From Amycolatopsis viridis (GTDB lineage: Bacteria; Actinomycetota; Actinomycetes; Mycobacteriales; Pseudonocardiaceae): 64,000 bases of DNA. The position numbers and the translations under genes were made by a program. Where the stretch lies: NCBI RefSeq assembly GCF_011758765.1, contig NZ_JAANOU010000001.1, positions 4,836,001-4,900,000 of the forward strand, read 5' to 3'. The notes under the pieces are model-generated. The model worked only from the letters and a program-made list of their open reading frames with translations. It did not search any database and had not been told where the DNA came from. Below, in pieces: positions 54,964-63,895 of this stretch (position 1 is its first letter; the number at the start of each line of letters is the position of its first letter).

Positions 54964-55821
54964 CTACAGGTTGTCCAGCGCACCGGTGCGGCGCACCGCG
55001 GCGAGGTAGACGAGCATGATCACGACCGGCACGGTGGCGACCGTCGCCGCGAAGGGGAGGTTGTTCGCCGCGCCGATGTTGTCGTAGACGACGTTGCCGA
55101 GCATCTGGTTGGCGCCGCCGACGATCTTGACCGTGATGTAGTCGCCGAGGGTGAGCGAGAACGTGAAGATCGAGCCGGCCACGATCGCGGGGAACGTCAG
55201 CGGCAGCACCACGGACCGGAACGTCCGCCACGGGCGCCCGCCGAGGTCGCCGGACGCCTCGACGAGCGAGTTCGGCAGCCGGTCCAGTCCCGCGTAGATC
55301 GGCAGGATCATGTACGGCAGCCACAGGTAGGACAGCGTGATGACGGTGGCCGCCAGGCCGTAGCCGGGGGTGGCGCCGAAGAGCCACCCGACCAGCCCGT
55401 TGCCCGACAGCATGACCCGCCACGAATACGCCTTCACCAGGTAGCTGGCCCACAGCGGGGTCATCACCGCGATCACCAGCACCCGCTGCGCACGCGGGGA
55501 CGCGAACTTGGCCATGTAGAAGGCCATCGGGAACGCGATCACGGCGTCGATCACGGTGACCGCGACCGCGATGCCGAGCGTGCGGACCGTGATCGTGCGG
55601 TAGACCTCGTCGCGGAACAAGGTGGCGAAGTTGTCCAGCGACCACTCCGTCACGACCTGGCCGGTGAACGTGTCGGTGTGCCAGAAGGCGGTGACGAACA
55701 ACGCCGCCAGTGCGCCGAGGTAGGCCAGGCCCAGCCAGAGCAGCGGCGCGCTGAGCAGCATGCCCAGTCGCAACCTGGGTTTGCGGTAGAGGAATCCCGA
55801 CACACTGGCGGCGATGCTCAT
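54964..55821 (-). CDS. PotB-type ABC transporter permease
   Basis: The 285-residue membrane protein has six helices, with the loop SLVEASGDLGGRPWRTFRSVVLPLTFP contacting the ATPase. The frame's upstream stretch is a shadow. ATG at 55821 follows the binding-protein stop by one base, so the two are probably coupled. It pairs with the PotC-type permease. Confidence 0.85.
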   Translation of the reverse strand: MSIAASVSGFLYRKPRLRLGMLLSAPLLWLGLAYLGALAALFVTAFWHTDTFTGQVVTEWSLDNFATLFRDEVYRTITVRTLGIAVAVTVIDAVIAFPMAFYMAKFASPRAQRVLVIAVMTPLWASYLVKAYSWRVMLSGNGLVGWLFGATPGYGLAATVITLSYLWLPYMILPIYAGLDRLPNSLVEASGDLGGRPWRTFRSVVLPLTFPAIVAGSIFTFSLTLGDYITVKIVGGANQMLGNVVYDNIGAANNLPFAATVATVPVVIMLVYLAAVRRTGALDNL

Positions 55822-55822
55822 G

Positions 55823-57028
55823 TCAGCCCTTGATCTCCGTCCACGCGCGAGTCCACTCGCCGTAGTCCTTGCACTTGACGTCGGTGCGGCCGTCGATGCA
55901 CTGCGTGATCGGCGTGGTCCAGTACCAGATCTGGCTCGCGTAGGCCGCGTCACCGGCGTGGTAGGTCTCGCAGTGCTTGGCGTCCGCGGTCATCGAGCAC
56001 GCCTTCGGGTTGGCCGGCGCCTCGCCGAAGTACTCGGCGACCTTCGCGTTGGCCTGCGGGCTGACGATGTGGTCGAGCCACTTGTAGGCGCAGGTCTTGT
56101 GCGGCGACTTCGCCGAGACCATCCAGGTGTCCGACCAGCCGGTCGCCCCCTCGGTGGGCAGGGTGGACTGCACCGGCGCGCCCTCGGACTGGGTGAGGTT
56201 GACCGTCACCTGCCAGGCGGTGCCGATGACGGCGTCGCCGTTCTTGAGCGCCTGGCTCTCCTTGAGGTAGTCCGACCAGTACTCCGACACGAGCGGGCGC
56301 TGCTGCTTGAGCAGGTCGACCGCGGCCTGGAACTGCTTGTCGTCCAGCGCGTAGGGGTTCTTGATGCCCAGTTCCGGCTTGGTCTTCATCAGGTACAGCG
56401 CGGCGTCGGCGATGTAGATCGGTGAGTCGTACGCGATGACCTTGCCCTTGTACGGCGAGTTCGGGTCGAACATGGTGGACCACGAGTTCGGCGCGGGGCT
56501 GACCTTGTCGGTGCGGTAGGTCAGGACGTTGGCGCCCCAGCCGTGCGGCACGCCGTAGGAGACGTTGTTGACGCTGTTCCACGGCTTGTTCTTGAGGAAG
56601 TCGTAGATGTCGGCGTAGTTCGGCACCAGGCTGGTGTTCACCGGCTCGACGTCGCCGCCCGCGATGAGCCGCAGCGACGCGTCACCGGAGGCGGAGATCA
56701 CGTCGTACTGGCCGGTCTTCATGAGGCTGACCGCCTCGTCGGACGTGCCGAAGGTCTTGACGTTGACCTTGCACCCGGTGGCCTGTTCGAACGGGGTGAC
56801 CCAGTCGACGTTCGGGTCGTTGGACCCGTTTTCCGCGTAACCGGGCCACGCCAGGATGTTCAGCGCGCCCTCGGGCTGGCCGAGCTGGGACAGGGCTTCG
56901 AGCTTGGGCGGGGTGAACGCCCCGCCGCCCGCACTGGACGAGCTGGTGCTCGACGTCCCGCAGGCCGCCAGGGCGGTGCCCGCGCACATCACCCCCGCGA
57001 TCAGGCGCAGGGTCCGGCTGTTGCGCAT
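55823..57028 (-). CDS. Polyamine-type ABC transporter substrate-binding lipoprotein
   Basis: The 401-residue protein has a lipoprotein signal (LIAGVMCAGTALAACG, Cys near 23). It has a type II binding fold of the PotD/PotF type, with NILAWPGYAENGSNDPNVDWVTPFEQATGCKVNVKTFGTSDEAVSLMKTGQYDVISASGD near the start. AAGGAG is seven bases before the ATG. Spermidine or putrescine is inferred from the family and the neighbouring aldehyde dehydrogenase, not shown by the sequence. Confidence 0.85.
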   Translation of the reverse strand: MRNSRTLRLIAGVMCAGTALAACGTSSTSSSSAGGGAFTPPKLEALSQLGQPEGALNILAWPGYAENGSNDPNVDWVTPFEQATGCKVNVKTFGTSDEAVSLMKTGQYDVISASGDASLRLIAGGDVEPVNTSLVPNYADIYDFLKNKPWNSVNNVSYGVPHGWGANVLTYRTDKVSPAPNSWSTMFDPNSPYKGKVIAYDSPIYIADAALYLMKTKPELGIKNPYALDDKQFQAAVDLLKQQRPLVSEYWSDYLKESQALKNGDAVIGTAWQVTVNLTQSEGAPVQSTLPTEGATGWSDTWMVSAKSPHKTCAYKWLDHIVSPQANAKVAEYFGEAPANPKACSMTADAKHCETYHAGDAAYASQIWYWTTPITQCIDGRTDVKCKDYGEWTRAWTEIKG

Positions 57029-57093
57029 GGATTGGCTCCTTCGGATTGTTTCTGAGCGGTGGAACGGAAGTCGCGCGGCCGTGGGCCGCTTGC

Positions 57094-58170
57094 TCACTGG
57101 TCGTTGATGCGGAAGTTGTGTTCCTGCCGCCAGGACAGGCGGACCCGGTTGTCGGCGAGGTCGAGTGGTGCGCCGGCGTTCTGCCGGACCACCGAGAGCT
57201 GCCCGCCGACGTCGAGCGCGACGACGTAGCGGACGGTGGCGCCGGCGTAGGAGGTGCTGGTGACCGTGCCGGTCGCGCTGACCTCGCCGGGCGCGGCGGG
57301 CTGGGACAGGTCGGTGCCGATGCGGATCTTCTCCGGCCGGATGCTGAACACGCCACGGGTGCCGAGCACGGCTTCGGCGCCGTCGCCGGAGAGCAGGTTC
57401 GACGTGCCGACGAACCCGGCGACGAACGCGGTGGCCGGCTTCTCGTACACCTCGCTGGGCGTGCCGACCTGTTCGATGCCGCCGGTGTTGAACACCGCGA
57501 TCCGGTCGCTCATCGTCAGCGCCTCGTCCTGGTCGTGGGTGACGAAGATGAACGTGATGCCGACCTCGCGCTGGATCTGCTTCAGCTCGCTCTGCATGGC
57601 GTGCCGCAGCTTCAGGTCCAGTGCGCCGAGCGGTTCGTCGAGCAGCAGCACCTTGGGCCGGTTGACCAGAGCGCGGGCCAGCGCGACGCGCTGTCGCTGA
57701 CCGCCGGACAGTTGCGTGGGTTTGCGGCTTTCGAACCCTTCCAGGTGAACGGTCCGCAGTGCCTCGAGGGCGCGTTCGCGGCGCTGCGCGCGCGGCACCT
57801 TCTTGACCCGCAGGCCGTATTCCACGTTCTGCTGCACGGTCATGTGCGGGAACAGCGCGTAGTCCTGGAACACCGTGTTCACGTCGCGCGCGAACGGGGC
57901 CAGCCGTGTGACGTCGCGGCCGGCCAGTTCGACCGTGCCGGACGTGGGCAGTTCGAACCCGGCGATCATGCGCAGCACGGTGGTCTTGCCGGAACCGGAC
58001 GGTCCGAGCATCGAGAAGAACTCGCCCTGCGCGATGTCCAGGTCGACGCCTTCCACGGCCACCACGGAGCCGAACTCCTTGCGCAGGCCGCGCAGGCGGA
58101 TCGCGCTGGTGGCCGTCGTGCGGACGGCGGTCTTCTCGGCGGTCAGGGAAGGTGCTTGGTTGGGCGACAT
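57094..58170 (-). CDS. PotA-type ABC transporter ATPase
   Basis: The 358-residue protein has Walker A LGPSGSGKTTVLRMI, signature QLSGGQRQRVALARALVNRPKVLLLDEPLGALD and the H-loop HDQDEAL. A C-terminal TOBE-like OB domain follows, with FSIRPEKIRIG. This is the standard polyamine/spermidine-putrescine ATPase. Upstream frame is a shadow. ATG at 58170 is five bases after the aldehyde dehydrogenase stop. Confidence 0.88.
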   Translation of the reverse strand: MSPNQAPSLTAEKTAVRTTATSAIRLRGLRKEFGSVVAVEGVDLDIAQGEFFSMLGPSGSGKTTVLRMIAGFELPTSGTVELAGRDVTRLAPFARDVNTVFQDYALFPHMTVQQNVEYGLRVKKVPRAQRRERALEALRTVHLEGFESRKPTQLSGGQRQRVALARALVNRPKVLLLDEPLGALDLKLRHAMQSELKQIQREVGITFIFVTHDQDEALTMSDRIAVFNTGGIEQVGTPSEVYEKPATAFVAGFVGTSNLLSGDGAEAVLGTRGVFSIRPEKIRIGTDLSQPAAPGEVSATGTVTSTSYAGATVRYVVALDVGGQLSVVRQNAGAPLDLADNRVRLSWRQEHNFRINDQ

Positions 58171-58175
58171 AGTCC

Positions 58176-59597
58176 TCACCACGCCGTCATGACGTGCTTG
58201 ATCCGGGTGTAGTCCTCGAGCCCGTACAGCGAGAGGTCCTTGCCGTAACCGGACTTCTTGAACCCGCCGTGCGGCATCTCGGCCACCAGCGGGATGTGGG
58301 TGTTGATCCAGACGCAGCCGAAGTCGAGCTTCGCGGACAGGCGCATCGCGCGCCGGTGGTCGGCGGTCCACAGCGACGACGCGAGCCCGTACTCGACGCC
58401 GTTGGCGGCGGCCAGCGCCTCGTCCTCGCCGCCGAACCGCTGCACCGTGATGACCGGGCCGAACACCTCGTTCTGCGAGATCTCGTCGTCCTGCCGGACG
58501 CCGGAGATCACCGTCGGCTCGAAGAAGTAGCCTTCGTCGCGGGCCGGTTTCCCTCCGGTGTGGACGGTCGCGTGCGCGGGCAGCCGCTCGATGAACCCGG
58601 CGACCTTGGCGAGGTGGCCGGCGCTGTTGAGCGGGCCGTAGAGCACGTCGGGGTCGTCGGGCAGGCCGGTCCTGGTCGCCTCGGCGTGCCGGGTCAGCGC
58701 GGCGACGAACTCGTCGTGGACGTCGTCGTGCACCAGGACGCGGGTGGCGGCGGTGCAGTCCTGGCCGGCGTTGAAGAACCCGGCCATGGCGATGGTTTCG
58801 GCCGCGTTCTCGAGGTCGGCGTCGTCGAAGACGAGCACCGGGGCCTTGCCGCCGAGTTCCAGGTGCACCCGCTTGAGGTCGGTGGCAGCGGCGCCGGCCA
58901 CCTCGATGCCGGCGCGGACCGAGCCGGTGATCGACACCATCGCCGGGATCTCGTGCTCGACCAGCGCCCGGCCGGTGTTCCGGTCCCCGCAGACCACGTT
59001 GAGCACGCCGGGCGGCAGGAACTCCGCGGCGATCTCGGCGAGCAGCACCGTGGACGCCGGGGTGGTGTCGGACGGCTTGAGCACCACCGTATTGCCCGCC
59101 GCGAGTGCGGGCGCGATCTTCCAGATCGCCATCAGCAGCGGGTAGTTCCACGGCGTCACCTGCGCGCAGACGCCGATCGGTTCGCGCCGGACGTAGGAGG
59201 TGTGGCCGGTCAGGTACTCGCCCGCGGACCGGCCCTCCAGTGCGCGGGCGGCCCCGGCGAAGAACCGGAGCTGGTCGACGATCGCCGGGATCTCTTCGGT
59301 CGTGGTGACGGCGAGCGGCTTGCCGGTGTTGGCCGACTCGACGCGCACGATCTCGTCGGCCCGCCGCTCGACCGCGTCGGCGATCTTGAGCAGCGCGACC
59401 TGGCGCGTGCCGGGGGTGGTCTCCCGCCAGTCCTCGAACGCCCGGGCCGCGGCACGCAGTGCGCGGTCCACGTCCTGGGCGCTGCCGACCGGGGCGGTGC
59501 AGTACGGCCGTCCGGTGACCGGATCGATGATCTCGGCGACGGCTCCGTCAGCGGAATCCGCGGGTTCGCCGTCGATGAAGTGCTTCAGCTGGTGCAC
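58176..59597 (-). CDS. Gamma-aminobutyraldehyde-type aldehyde dehydrogenase
   Basis: The 473-residue NAD-dependent enzyme has VTPWNYPLLMAIWKIAPALAAGNTVVLKPSDTTP, the catalytic glutamate in LELGGKAPVLVFDDADLE and the cysteine in NAGQDCTAATR. It ends like aminobutyraldehyde dehydrogenases (PHGGFKKSGYGKDLSLYGLEDYT). It would oxidise an amino-aldehyde from polyamine breakdown. GTG at 59597 has AGGAG seven bases upstream. It is first in the operon with the transporter. Confidence 0.85.
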   Translation of the reverse strand: MHQLKHFIDGEPADSADGAVAEIIDPVTGRPYCTAPVGSAQDVDRALRAAARAFEDWRETTPGTRQVALLKIADAVERRADEIVRVESANTGKPLAVTTTEEIPAIVDQLRFFAGAARALEGRSAGEYLTGHTSYVRREPIGVCAQVTPWNYPLLMAIWKIAPALAAGNTVVLKPSDTTPASTVLLAEIAAEFLPPGVLNVVCGDRNTGRALVEHEIPAMVSITGSVRAGIEVAGAAATDLKRVHLELGGKAPVLVFDDADLENAAETIAMAGFFNAGQDCTAATRVLVHDDVHDEFVAALTRHAEATRTGLPDDPDVLYGPLNSAGHLAKVAGFIERLPAHATVHTGGKPARDEGYFFEPTVISGVRQDDEISQNEVFGPVITVQRFGGEDEALAAANGVEYGLASSLWTADHRRAMRLSAKLDFGCVWINTHIPLVAEMPHGGFKKSGYGKDLSLYGLEDYTRIKHVMTAW

Positions 59598-59660
59598 GGG
59601 CAGGCTCCTGGCTCGGCGGGGGGCGGTGCGGGTTGGTACCCCGATGGCCGGAAAACATAT

Positions 59661-59688
59661 AAGACCATATTTCATAGGACAAGGTCTT
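59661..59688. promoter_or_regulatory. Inverted repeat between aldehyde dehydrogenase and GntR genes
   Basis: AAGACC (59661-59666) and GGTCTT (59683-59688) are inverted with a 16-bp AT-rich centre in the divergent region. This is a plausible operator of the adjacent GntR regulator. The spacing differs from short GntR palindromes, so it is uncertain. Confidence 0.4.
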
Positions 59689-59729
59689 CAGGCAGGATTG
59701 TTGCGGCGCTACCCGAAAGAAGGAGGCCG

Positions 59730-60473
59730 ATGCGCAGGCCGTTGACATCCCCCAGCGCGCGATCAGTGCTGTTCGCGCCCCTGGACCAGACCGGGCGGGC
59801 CGAGCTCGTCGCCCGGCGCCTGGTGGACGCGATCACGCTGGGTGTCCTCGCCGACCAGGAGCAACTCCCGAGCGAGGCGGAGCTGGCCGAGCAGTTCGGG
59901 GTGTCGACCGTGACCGTGCGGGAGGCACTGGTGGCGCTGCGGCAGCAGGGTCTCGTGCAGACCAAGCGGGGTCGCGGCGGCGGCAGTTTCGTCTGCGCAC
60001 CCCCCGAGGAGAACGACGAGACCTGGCGCGCGCGGCTGCGCGAGGTCTCGCTGAGCGAGCTGCGCGACATCGGCGACGACTACGTGGCCATCGCCGGCGC
60101 GGCCGCCCGGCTGGCCGCGGAACGCAGCTCGGCCGAGGACATCGCCCGCCTCCAGCTCGCAGCCGAGGACCTCGACGGCGCGGTCGGTACCGCGGCTGCC
60201 CGCGCCGAGCGGCAGTTCCACCTGGAGGTCGCCGCCGCGTCCCAGTCCCCCCGGCTCACCCACCAGGAGATCCGGTTGCAGAGCGAACAGGGCGCTCTGC
60301 TGTGGCTGCCGCTCGGCCACCACGATCCGGTGACGGCGTGCACCGAGCACCGGGCCATCGCGCTCGCGATCGCGCAGGCCGACGGCGACCGGGCCCGCAT
60401 ATTGACCGAGCAGCACATCCTGGACACCATCGACCGATTGGGTGAGGTGCATCTTGACCTACTCGGGTCCTAA
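59730..60473 (+). CDS. GntR/FadR-family regulator
   Basis: The 247-residue protein has a GntR winged helix (RLVDAITLGVLADQEQLPSEAELAEQFGVSTVTVREALVALRQQGLVQTKRGRGGGSFV, about 30-90). A helical FCD-type effector domain follows (about 105-245, ERQFHLEVAAASQSPRL, EHRAIALAIAQADGDRARILTEQHI). AGGAGG lies just before the ATG. It is divergent from the polyamine-type operon, which it likely controls. A stand-alone Cache-domain gene follows 34 bp downstream and may supply or modulate a signal. Confidence 0.85.
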   Translation: MRRPLTSPSARSVLFAPLDQTGRAELVARRLVDAITLGVLADQEQLPSEAELAEQFGVSTVTVREALVALRQQGLVQTKRGRGGGSFVCAPPEENDETWRARLREVSLSELRDIGDDYVAIAGAAARLAAERSSAEDIARLQLAAEDLDGAVGTAAARAERQFHLEVAAASQSPRLTHQEIRLQSEQGALLWLPLGHHDPVTACTEHRAIALAIAQADGDRARILTEQHILDTIDRLGEVHLDLLGS

Positions 60474-60507
60474 GCTTCGACACCTCGACTACTTCAGGGA
60501 CGGCACC

Positions 60508-61236
60508 GTGAACGACACGCTGGCCGGCGAGGGCATCGCCGAAGAGGTGTCCGGCATCGTCGAGGACGTTTTCGCGCGGCTCGCCCCCGTCGTCGCCGCG
60601 GCCACCGCGATCCTCGGCCGGACCGGCCCGGTCCGCGCGGCCGACCTGGACGCGCTGCGCCCGGACGTGCAGGCGGCCCTGGGCGGGCGGATCGTCGGCG
60701 CCGGCTTCATCGCGGCCCCGGACACGCTCGCCGACCAGCGCTTCGGCTTCGAGTGGTGGACCTGCACGCCCGGCGGCCCGCCCGCCCAGCTGTTCATCAG
60801 CCTCGACCCGGGCAGCGACCACTTCCTCGACTACACCCGGCAGTCCTGGTTCACGGTGCCGCGCGACTCGGGCCGCCGGCACATCACCGGCCCCTACGTC
60901 GACTACCTCTGCACCGACGAGTACACGCTGACCTTCACCGTCCCGGTCCTGCGGAACGGCACGTTCGCCGGGGTGGTCGGCGCGGACGTGTTCGTGCACG
61001 AGTTCGAGCGGCTGCTGCTGCCCAAGCTGCGCCGCGTCGACGGCCGCGCGGCGGTCATCAACGCGCAGGGCCGGGTCATCGCGGCGAACACCGCCCGCCA
61101 GGCGACCGGTTCGCTGGTGCGCGATCCCGACATCGCGTCCTGGTGGAACGCCGGGGCGCAACCGGTGCGCGACGCCGGCACCCTGCTGCTGCGCTGCGGG
61201 GACGCGCCGATCGCCCTGCTCGTCACCAGGCGCTGA
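60508..61236 (+). CDS. Stand-alone Cache (PDC)-domain protein
   Basis: The 242-residue protein has typical Cache elements: SLDPGSDHFLDYTRQSWFTVPRDSGRRHITGPYVDYLCTDEYTLTFTVPVLRNGTFAGVVGADVFVHEFERL. It lacks a signal peptide, membrane helix and any downstream signalling domain, whereas Cache domains usually sit outside the cell on receptors. GTG at 60508 is chosen (AGGG upstream); GTG at 60442 would give an overlap with the GntR gene. Its function is unknown: a cytoplasmic ligand-sensing partner of the GntR regulator is inferred. The 3' end overlaps the convergent gene at 61223 by 14 bp. Confidence 0.7.
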   Translation: MNDTLAGEGIAEEVSGIVEDVFARLAPVVAAATAILGRTGPVRAADLDALRPDVQAALGGRIVGAGFIAAPDTLADQRFGFEWWTCTPGGPPAQLFISLDPGSDHFLDYTRQSWFTVPRDSGRRHITGPYVDYLCTDEYTLTFTVPVLRNGTFAGVVGADVFVHEFERLLLPKLRRVDGRAAVINAQGRVIAANTARQATGSLVRDPDIASWWNAGAQPVRDAGTLLLRCGDAPIALLVTRR

Positions 61237-61996
61237 ACGCCGCGTCCAGAGCGCGGTGGGCGTCCACCAGCGACGGTCCGTACCACGTCAGGTAGCGACC
61301 GGAGACCAGCACGAACGGCACCTCCGGGAACGCCTCCGGGCCGTCGTTGTCGGTGAACAGGTACGGCTCGTCGGGCAGCACCAGCAGATCGGCCGCGCCC
61401 TCGGCGAACCGCGACCGCAACTCGTCGATCTTCGGCCGCGGGTACCGGTCCTCGTGGCCGGCGTAGACGTTTCCGACACCCAGCCGGCGCAGCACGTCCC
61501 CGCCGAAGGTGTCCCTCCCGAGCACGACCCACGGTTTGCGCCAGACCGGCACGATCGCGCGGACGCGCTCGGGCCGCGTGTCCCGCCACAGGCTTTCGGC
61601 GGTCACCAGCCAGTCCGGTTCGGACACCTCCAGCCCCTGGGTCAGCAGGCGGCGCAGGGAGGCCAGGGCCTGCGGGACGGTCTCCGGAGCCGCCATCACC
61701 CACACCGGGACCCCGTTGGCGCGCAACCGTTCCACGTCCTCCGGCCGGTTCTCCTCGGAGTTGGCCAGCACGAGATCCGGGCGCAACGCGAGGACCTCGT
61801 CCACCTTGGGGTACTTCGAGCCGCCGACGCGGGACACCTCGAGCGACTCCGGATGCGTGCAGTAGTCGGTGGCGCCGGCGATCCGGCCGGGCGCACTCAC
61901 CTCGACCGCCTCGGTCAGCGCGGGCACCAGGGAGACCACGCGGCGCGGCACACCACGCACCGGCACGTCCGCGCCGAGATCGTCGAACAGGGTCAT
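61223..61996 (-). CDS. Cytoplasmic BtuF-like helical-backbone metal receptor
   Basis: The 257-residue protein matches the periplasmic binding fold of cobalamin/iron carriers (RVVSLVPALTEAVEV, GATDYCTHPESLEVSRVGGSKYPKVDEVLALRPDLVLANSEENRPEDVERLRANGVPVWV). No signal peptide or lipobox is visible, so it is predicted to be cytoplasmic. Its ATG overlaps the stop of the DUF4326 gene (ATGA), so it is translated with it. A metal or corrinoid ligand is inferred from the fold only. Confidence 0.75.
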   Translation of the reverse strand: MTLFDDLGADVPVRGVPRRVVSLVPALTEAVEVSAPGRIAGATDYCTHPESLEVSRVGGSKYPKVDEVLALRPDLVLANSEENRPEDVERLRANGVPVWVMAAPETVPQALASLRRLLTQGLEVSEPDWLVTAESLWRDTRPERVRAIVPVWRKPWVVLGRDTFGGDVLRRLGVGNVYAGHEDRYPRPKIDELRSRFAEGAADLLVLPDEPYLFTDNDGPEAFPEVPFVLVSGRYLTWYGPSLVDAHRALDAAFSAW

Positions 61997-62370
61997 CGCT
62001 TTCCTTCGAGGTGGTCCAGCAGGACGTCGCCGTGGCAGGGCAGCGGCGCGCACCAGCAGCCCAGCGCCCGGCCGGCCAGCTCGGGCAGGCGCGCCAGCAG
62101 GTCCGGCTGCCCGGCCAGGTATTCGCGGTAGTGCCGCACCATCGCCTCCCGGTCGTGCCTGGCCTCCTTGACGAACGGGTTCGCGAAGTCGGACTCCGGC
62201 CACGGATGCCGGTTGCCGCGGTGTCCGATGTAGGTGATCAGGTCGTGCTCGACCAGCCACGGCACGAGGTGCCGGTGCGGCCCCGACTTGCGGACGTTCA
62301 CGAGCACCGCGTGCCCGTCCCGGACGCGCCGGGCCAGTTCGCGTTCCTCGTCGGTCCACTCGTCGGTCAT
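61993..62370 (-). CDS. DUF4326-family protein
   Basis: The 125-residue protein contains VRKSGPHRHLVPWL, IGHRGNRHPWPESDFANPF and GCWCAPLPCHGDVLLDHL. The NPF and CxC-x(3,4)-CHGDVL signatures are characteristic of DUF4326, whose role is unknown. Its ATG overlaps the RNase stop and its stop overlaps the BtuF-like ATG, both as ATGA. The three genes are therefore very tightly coupled. Confidence 0.8.
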   Translation of the reverse strand: MTDEWTDEERELARRVRDGHAVLVNVRKSGPHRHLVPWLVEHDLITYIGHRGNRHPWPESDFANPFVKEARHDREAMVRHYREYLAGQPDLLARLPELAGRALGCWCAPLPCHGDVLLDHLEGKR

Positions 62371-63770
62371 GCGCGCTCGAACGACACCTTCCGCTTGTCG
62401 GCGTCCACCGCGGTGAGCCGGACCGTGATGCGCCGCCCCTCCGGCAGGTTCTCCCCCGCGCACCGCGCCATCACCGGCGGGTCGGCGAGCATGATCTCCG
62501 CGCGGTTGTCCTCCGCCCGCAGCACGACGGCTTCGAAGGTGTCCCCGGCACGGCCGGCGAGCATCCAGGCTTCGACCTGGTCCAGGCACGCCTTTTCCAC
62601 GCGAGCCGCGAGCAGGTCCGACGCGTTCATCAGTCCCGGCAGGGCGGGCAGCGCCTCGCGCGCCCACGCCGGAACCGGCTCCCCGGCGGATACCGCCAGG
62701 CAGATTTCGGCGGCGAACCGGTCGGCCAGTCGCCGGATCGGGGCGGTGACGTGCGCGTACGGGGCGCCGATGCCGGCGTGTGCGACCGTCTCGGGCAGAT
62801 CGCCGTCGAAGGCCGTGTACCCGGCGCCGCGCAGCAGGCGGGTGGTGTCGGTGTACAAGGCCATCGACTCCGGTTGCGCCGGGTCGAGCCCGGCCAGCAG
62901 TTCCGCCACGCTCGTGCCGGCGGGCCAGTCGATGCCGAGCGCGCGGGCCGAGCCACGCAGCCAGAGCAGGGTCTCCGCGTCCGGATCCGGCAGGGTGCGC
63001 AGCAGGCCGATCCGGGCGTCGATCATCATCCGCGCCGCGGCCATGCCGGTGAGCAGGGAGATCTCTGCGTTCCAGGCTTCCAGCCTGGTGCGGGGGCGCA
63101 TACCCAGCACCCACTCGCCGCCGTTGGCACCGATGACCCGGTCCGGCAGCTGCGGTTCCACCGCGCCCCGGCGGACCGCCAGCTCGCGGCGCAGCGTGCC
63201 CAGCTCGGGCAGGGCGGCGATCGACGGGTGCGGGGCGGCCGGGTCCTCGGTCGCGTAGTCGAGCTGCTCGGTGGAGCGGACCAGCGCGCGGCGCACGTTC
63301 GCCTGCGTCAGCTCGCCGTCCCGGTCGAGGTCCAGGGTCCACAACACGGCGGGACGGGACTCGCCGGGCAGCAGGCTCGCGGCACCTTCGGACAGCACGG
63401 GCGGGTGCAACGGCACGGTGCCGTCCGGGAGGTAGAGGGTCTGCCCGCGGCGACGCGCCTCGCGGTCGATCGGGCCGTCCGGCGTCACGAACGCGGCCAG
63501 GTCGGCGATCGCGTAGTGCACCCGGAAGCCACCCGCGCGCCGCTCGATCAGGATCGCCTGGTCAAGGTCCTTCGCGCCCGGCGGATCCAGCGTGACCAGG
63601 GGCAGGTCCGTCGCGTCGGCGCGACCGGCGGCGAACTCGGACGGGTCCATCACCATGCGCTCGGCCTCGGCGAGCACGGCCGGGTCGAAGTCCTCCGGCA
63701 GCTCGAACTCGGCGCGCAGCCGGGCGAAGCCGCCGTCCGCCGAGTTCGTGCCGGTCACGACGTGGGACAC
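62367..63770 (-). CDS. RNB-domain exoribonuclease (RNase II/R type)
   Basis: The 467-residue protein has the catalytic RNB signature LVTLDPPGAKDLDQAILIERR (about 57-80), with the magnesium-binding aspartates. It continues FRVHYAIADLAAFVTPDGPIDREARRRGQTLYLP and MARCAGENLPEGRRITV near the C-terminal S1/OB part. It degrades RNA 3'-5'. It is shorter than E. coli RNase II and lacks the N-terminal cold-shock domains. It is first in the three-gene operon. Confidence 0.88.
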   Translation of the reverse strand: MSHVVTGTNSADGGFARLRAEFELPEDFDPAVLAEAERMVMDPSEFAAGRADATDLPLVTLDPPGAKDLDQAILIERRAGGFRVHYAIADLAAFVTPDGPIDREARRRGQTLYLPDGTVPLHPPVLSEGAASLLPGESRPAVLWTLDLDRDGELTQANVRRALVRSTEQLDYATEDPAAPHPSIAALPELGTLRRELAVRRGAVEPQLPDRVIGANGGEWVLGMRPRTRLEAWNAEISLLTGMAAARMMIDARIGLLRTLPDPDAETLLWLRGSARALGIDWPAGTSVAELLAGLDPAQPESMALYTDTTRLLRGAGYTAFDGDLPETVAHAGIGAPYAHVTAPIRRLADRFAAEICLAVSAGEPVPAWAREALPALPGLMNASDLLAARVEKACLDQVEAWMLAGRAGDTFEAVVLRAEDNRAEIMLADPPVMARCAGENLPEGRRITVRLTAVDADKRKVSFERA

Positions 63771-63852
63771 CCCCCAACCCTAACCCGGCACCCGCGGATC
63801 GGTCGCCCGATCGTGCTTGCGCCGGACGGGTGTATCTTTCCCGCACACTGTC

Positions 63853-63872
63853 GAAAACCGATATCGTTTTCA
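63853..63872 (+). promoter_or_regulatory. Zur-like palindromic operator before the ATPase gene
   Basis: GAAAACCGATATCGTTTTCA forms a near palindrome around CGATATCG and resembles mycobacterial Zur boxes of the GAAAAT...ATTTTC type. A TATCTT hexamer (63832-63837) lies 15 bp upstream. It would control the gene starting at 63896. The match is approximate. Confidence 0.4.
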
Positions 63873-63895
63873 TCAATGGGAAGGGTGCGCACACT

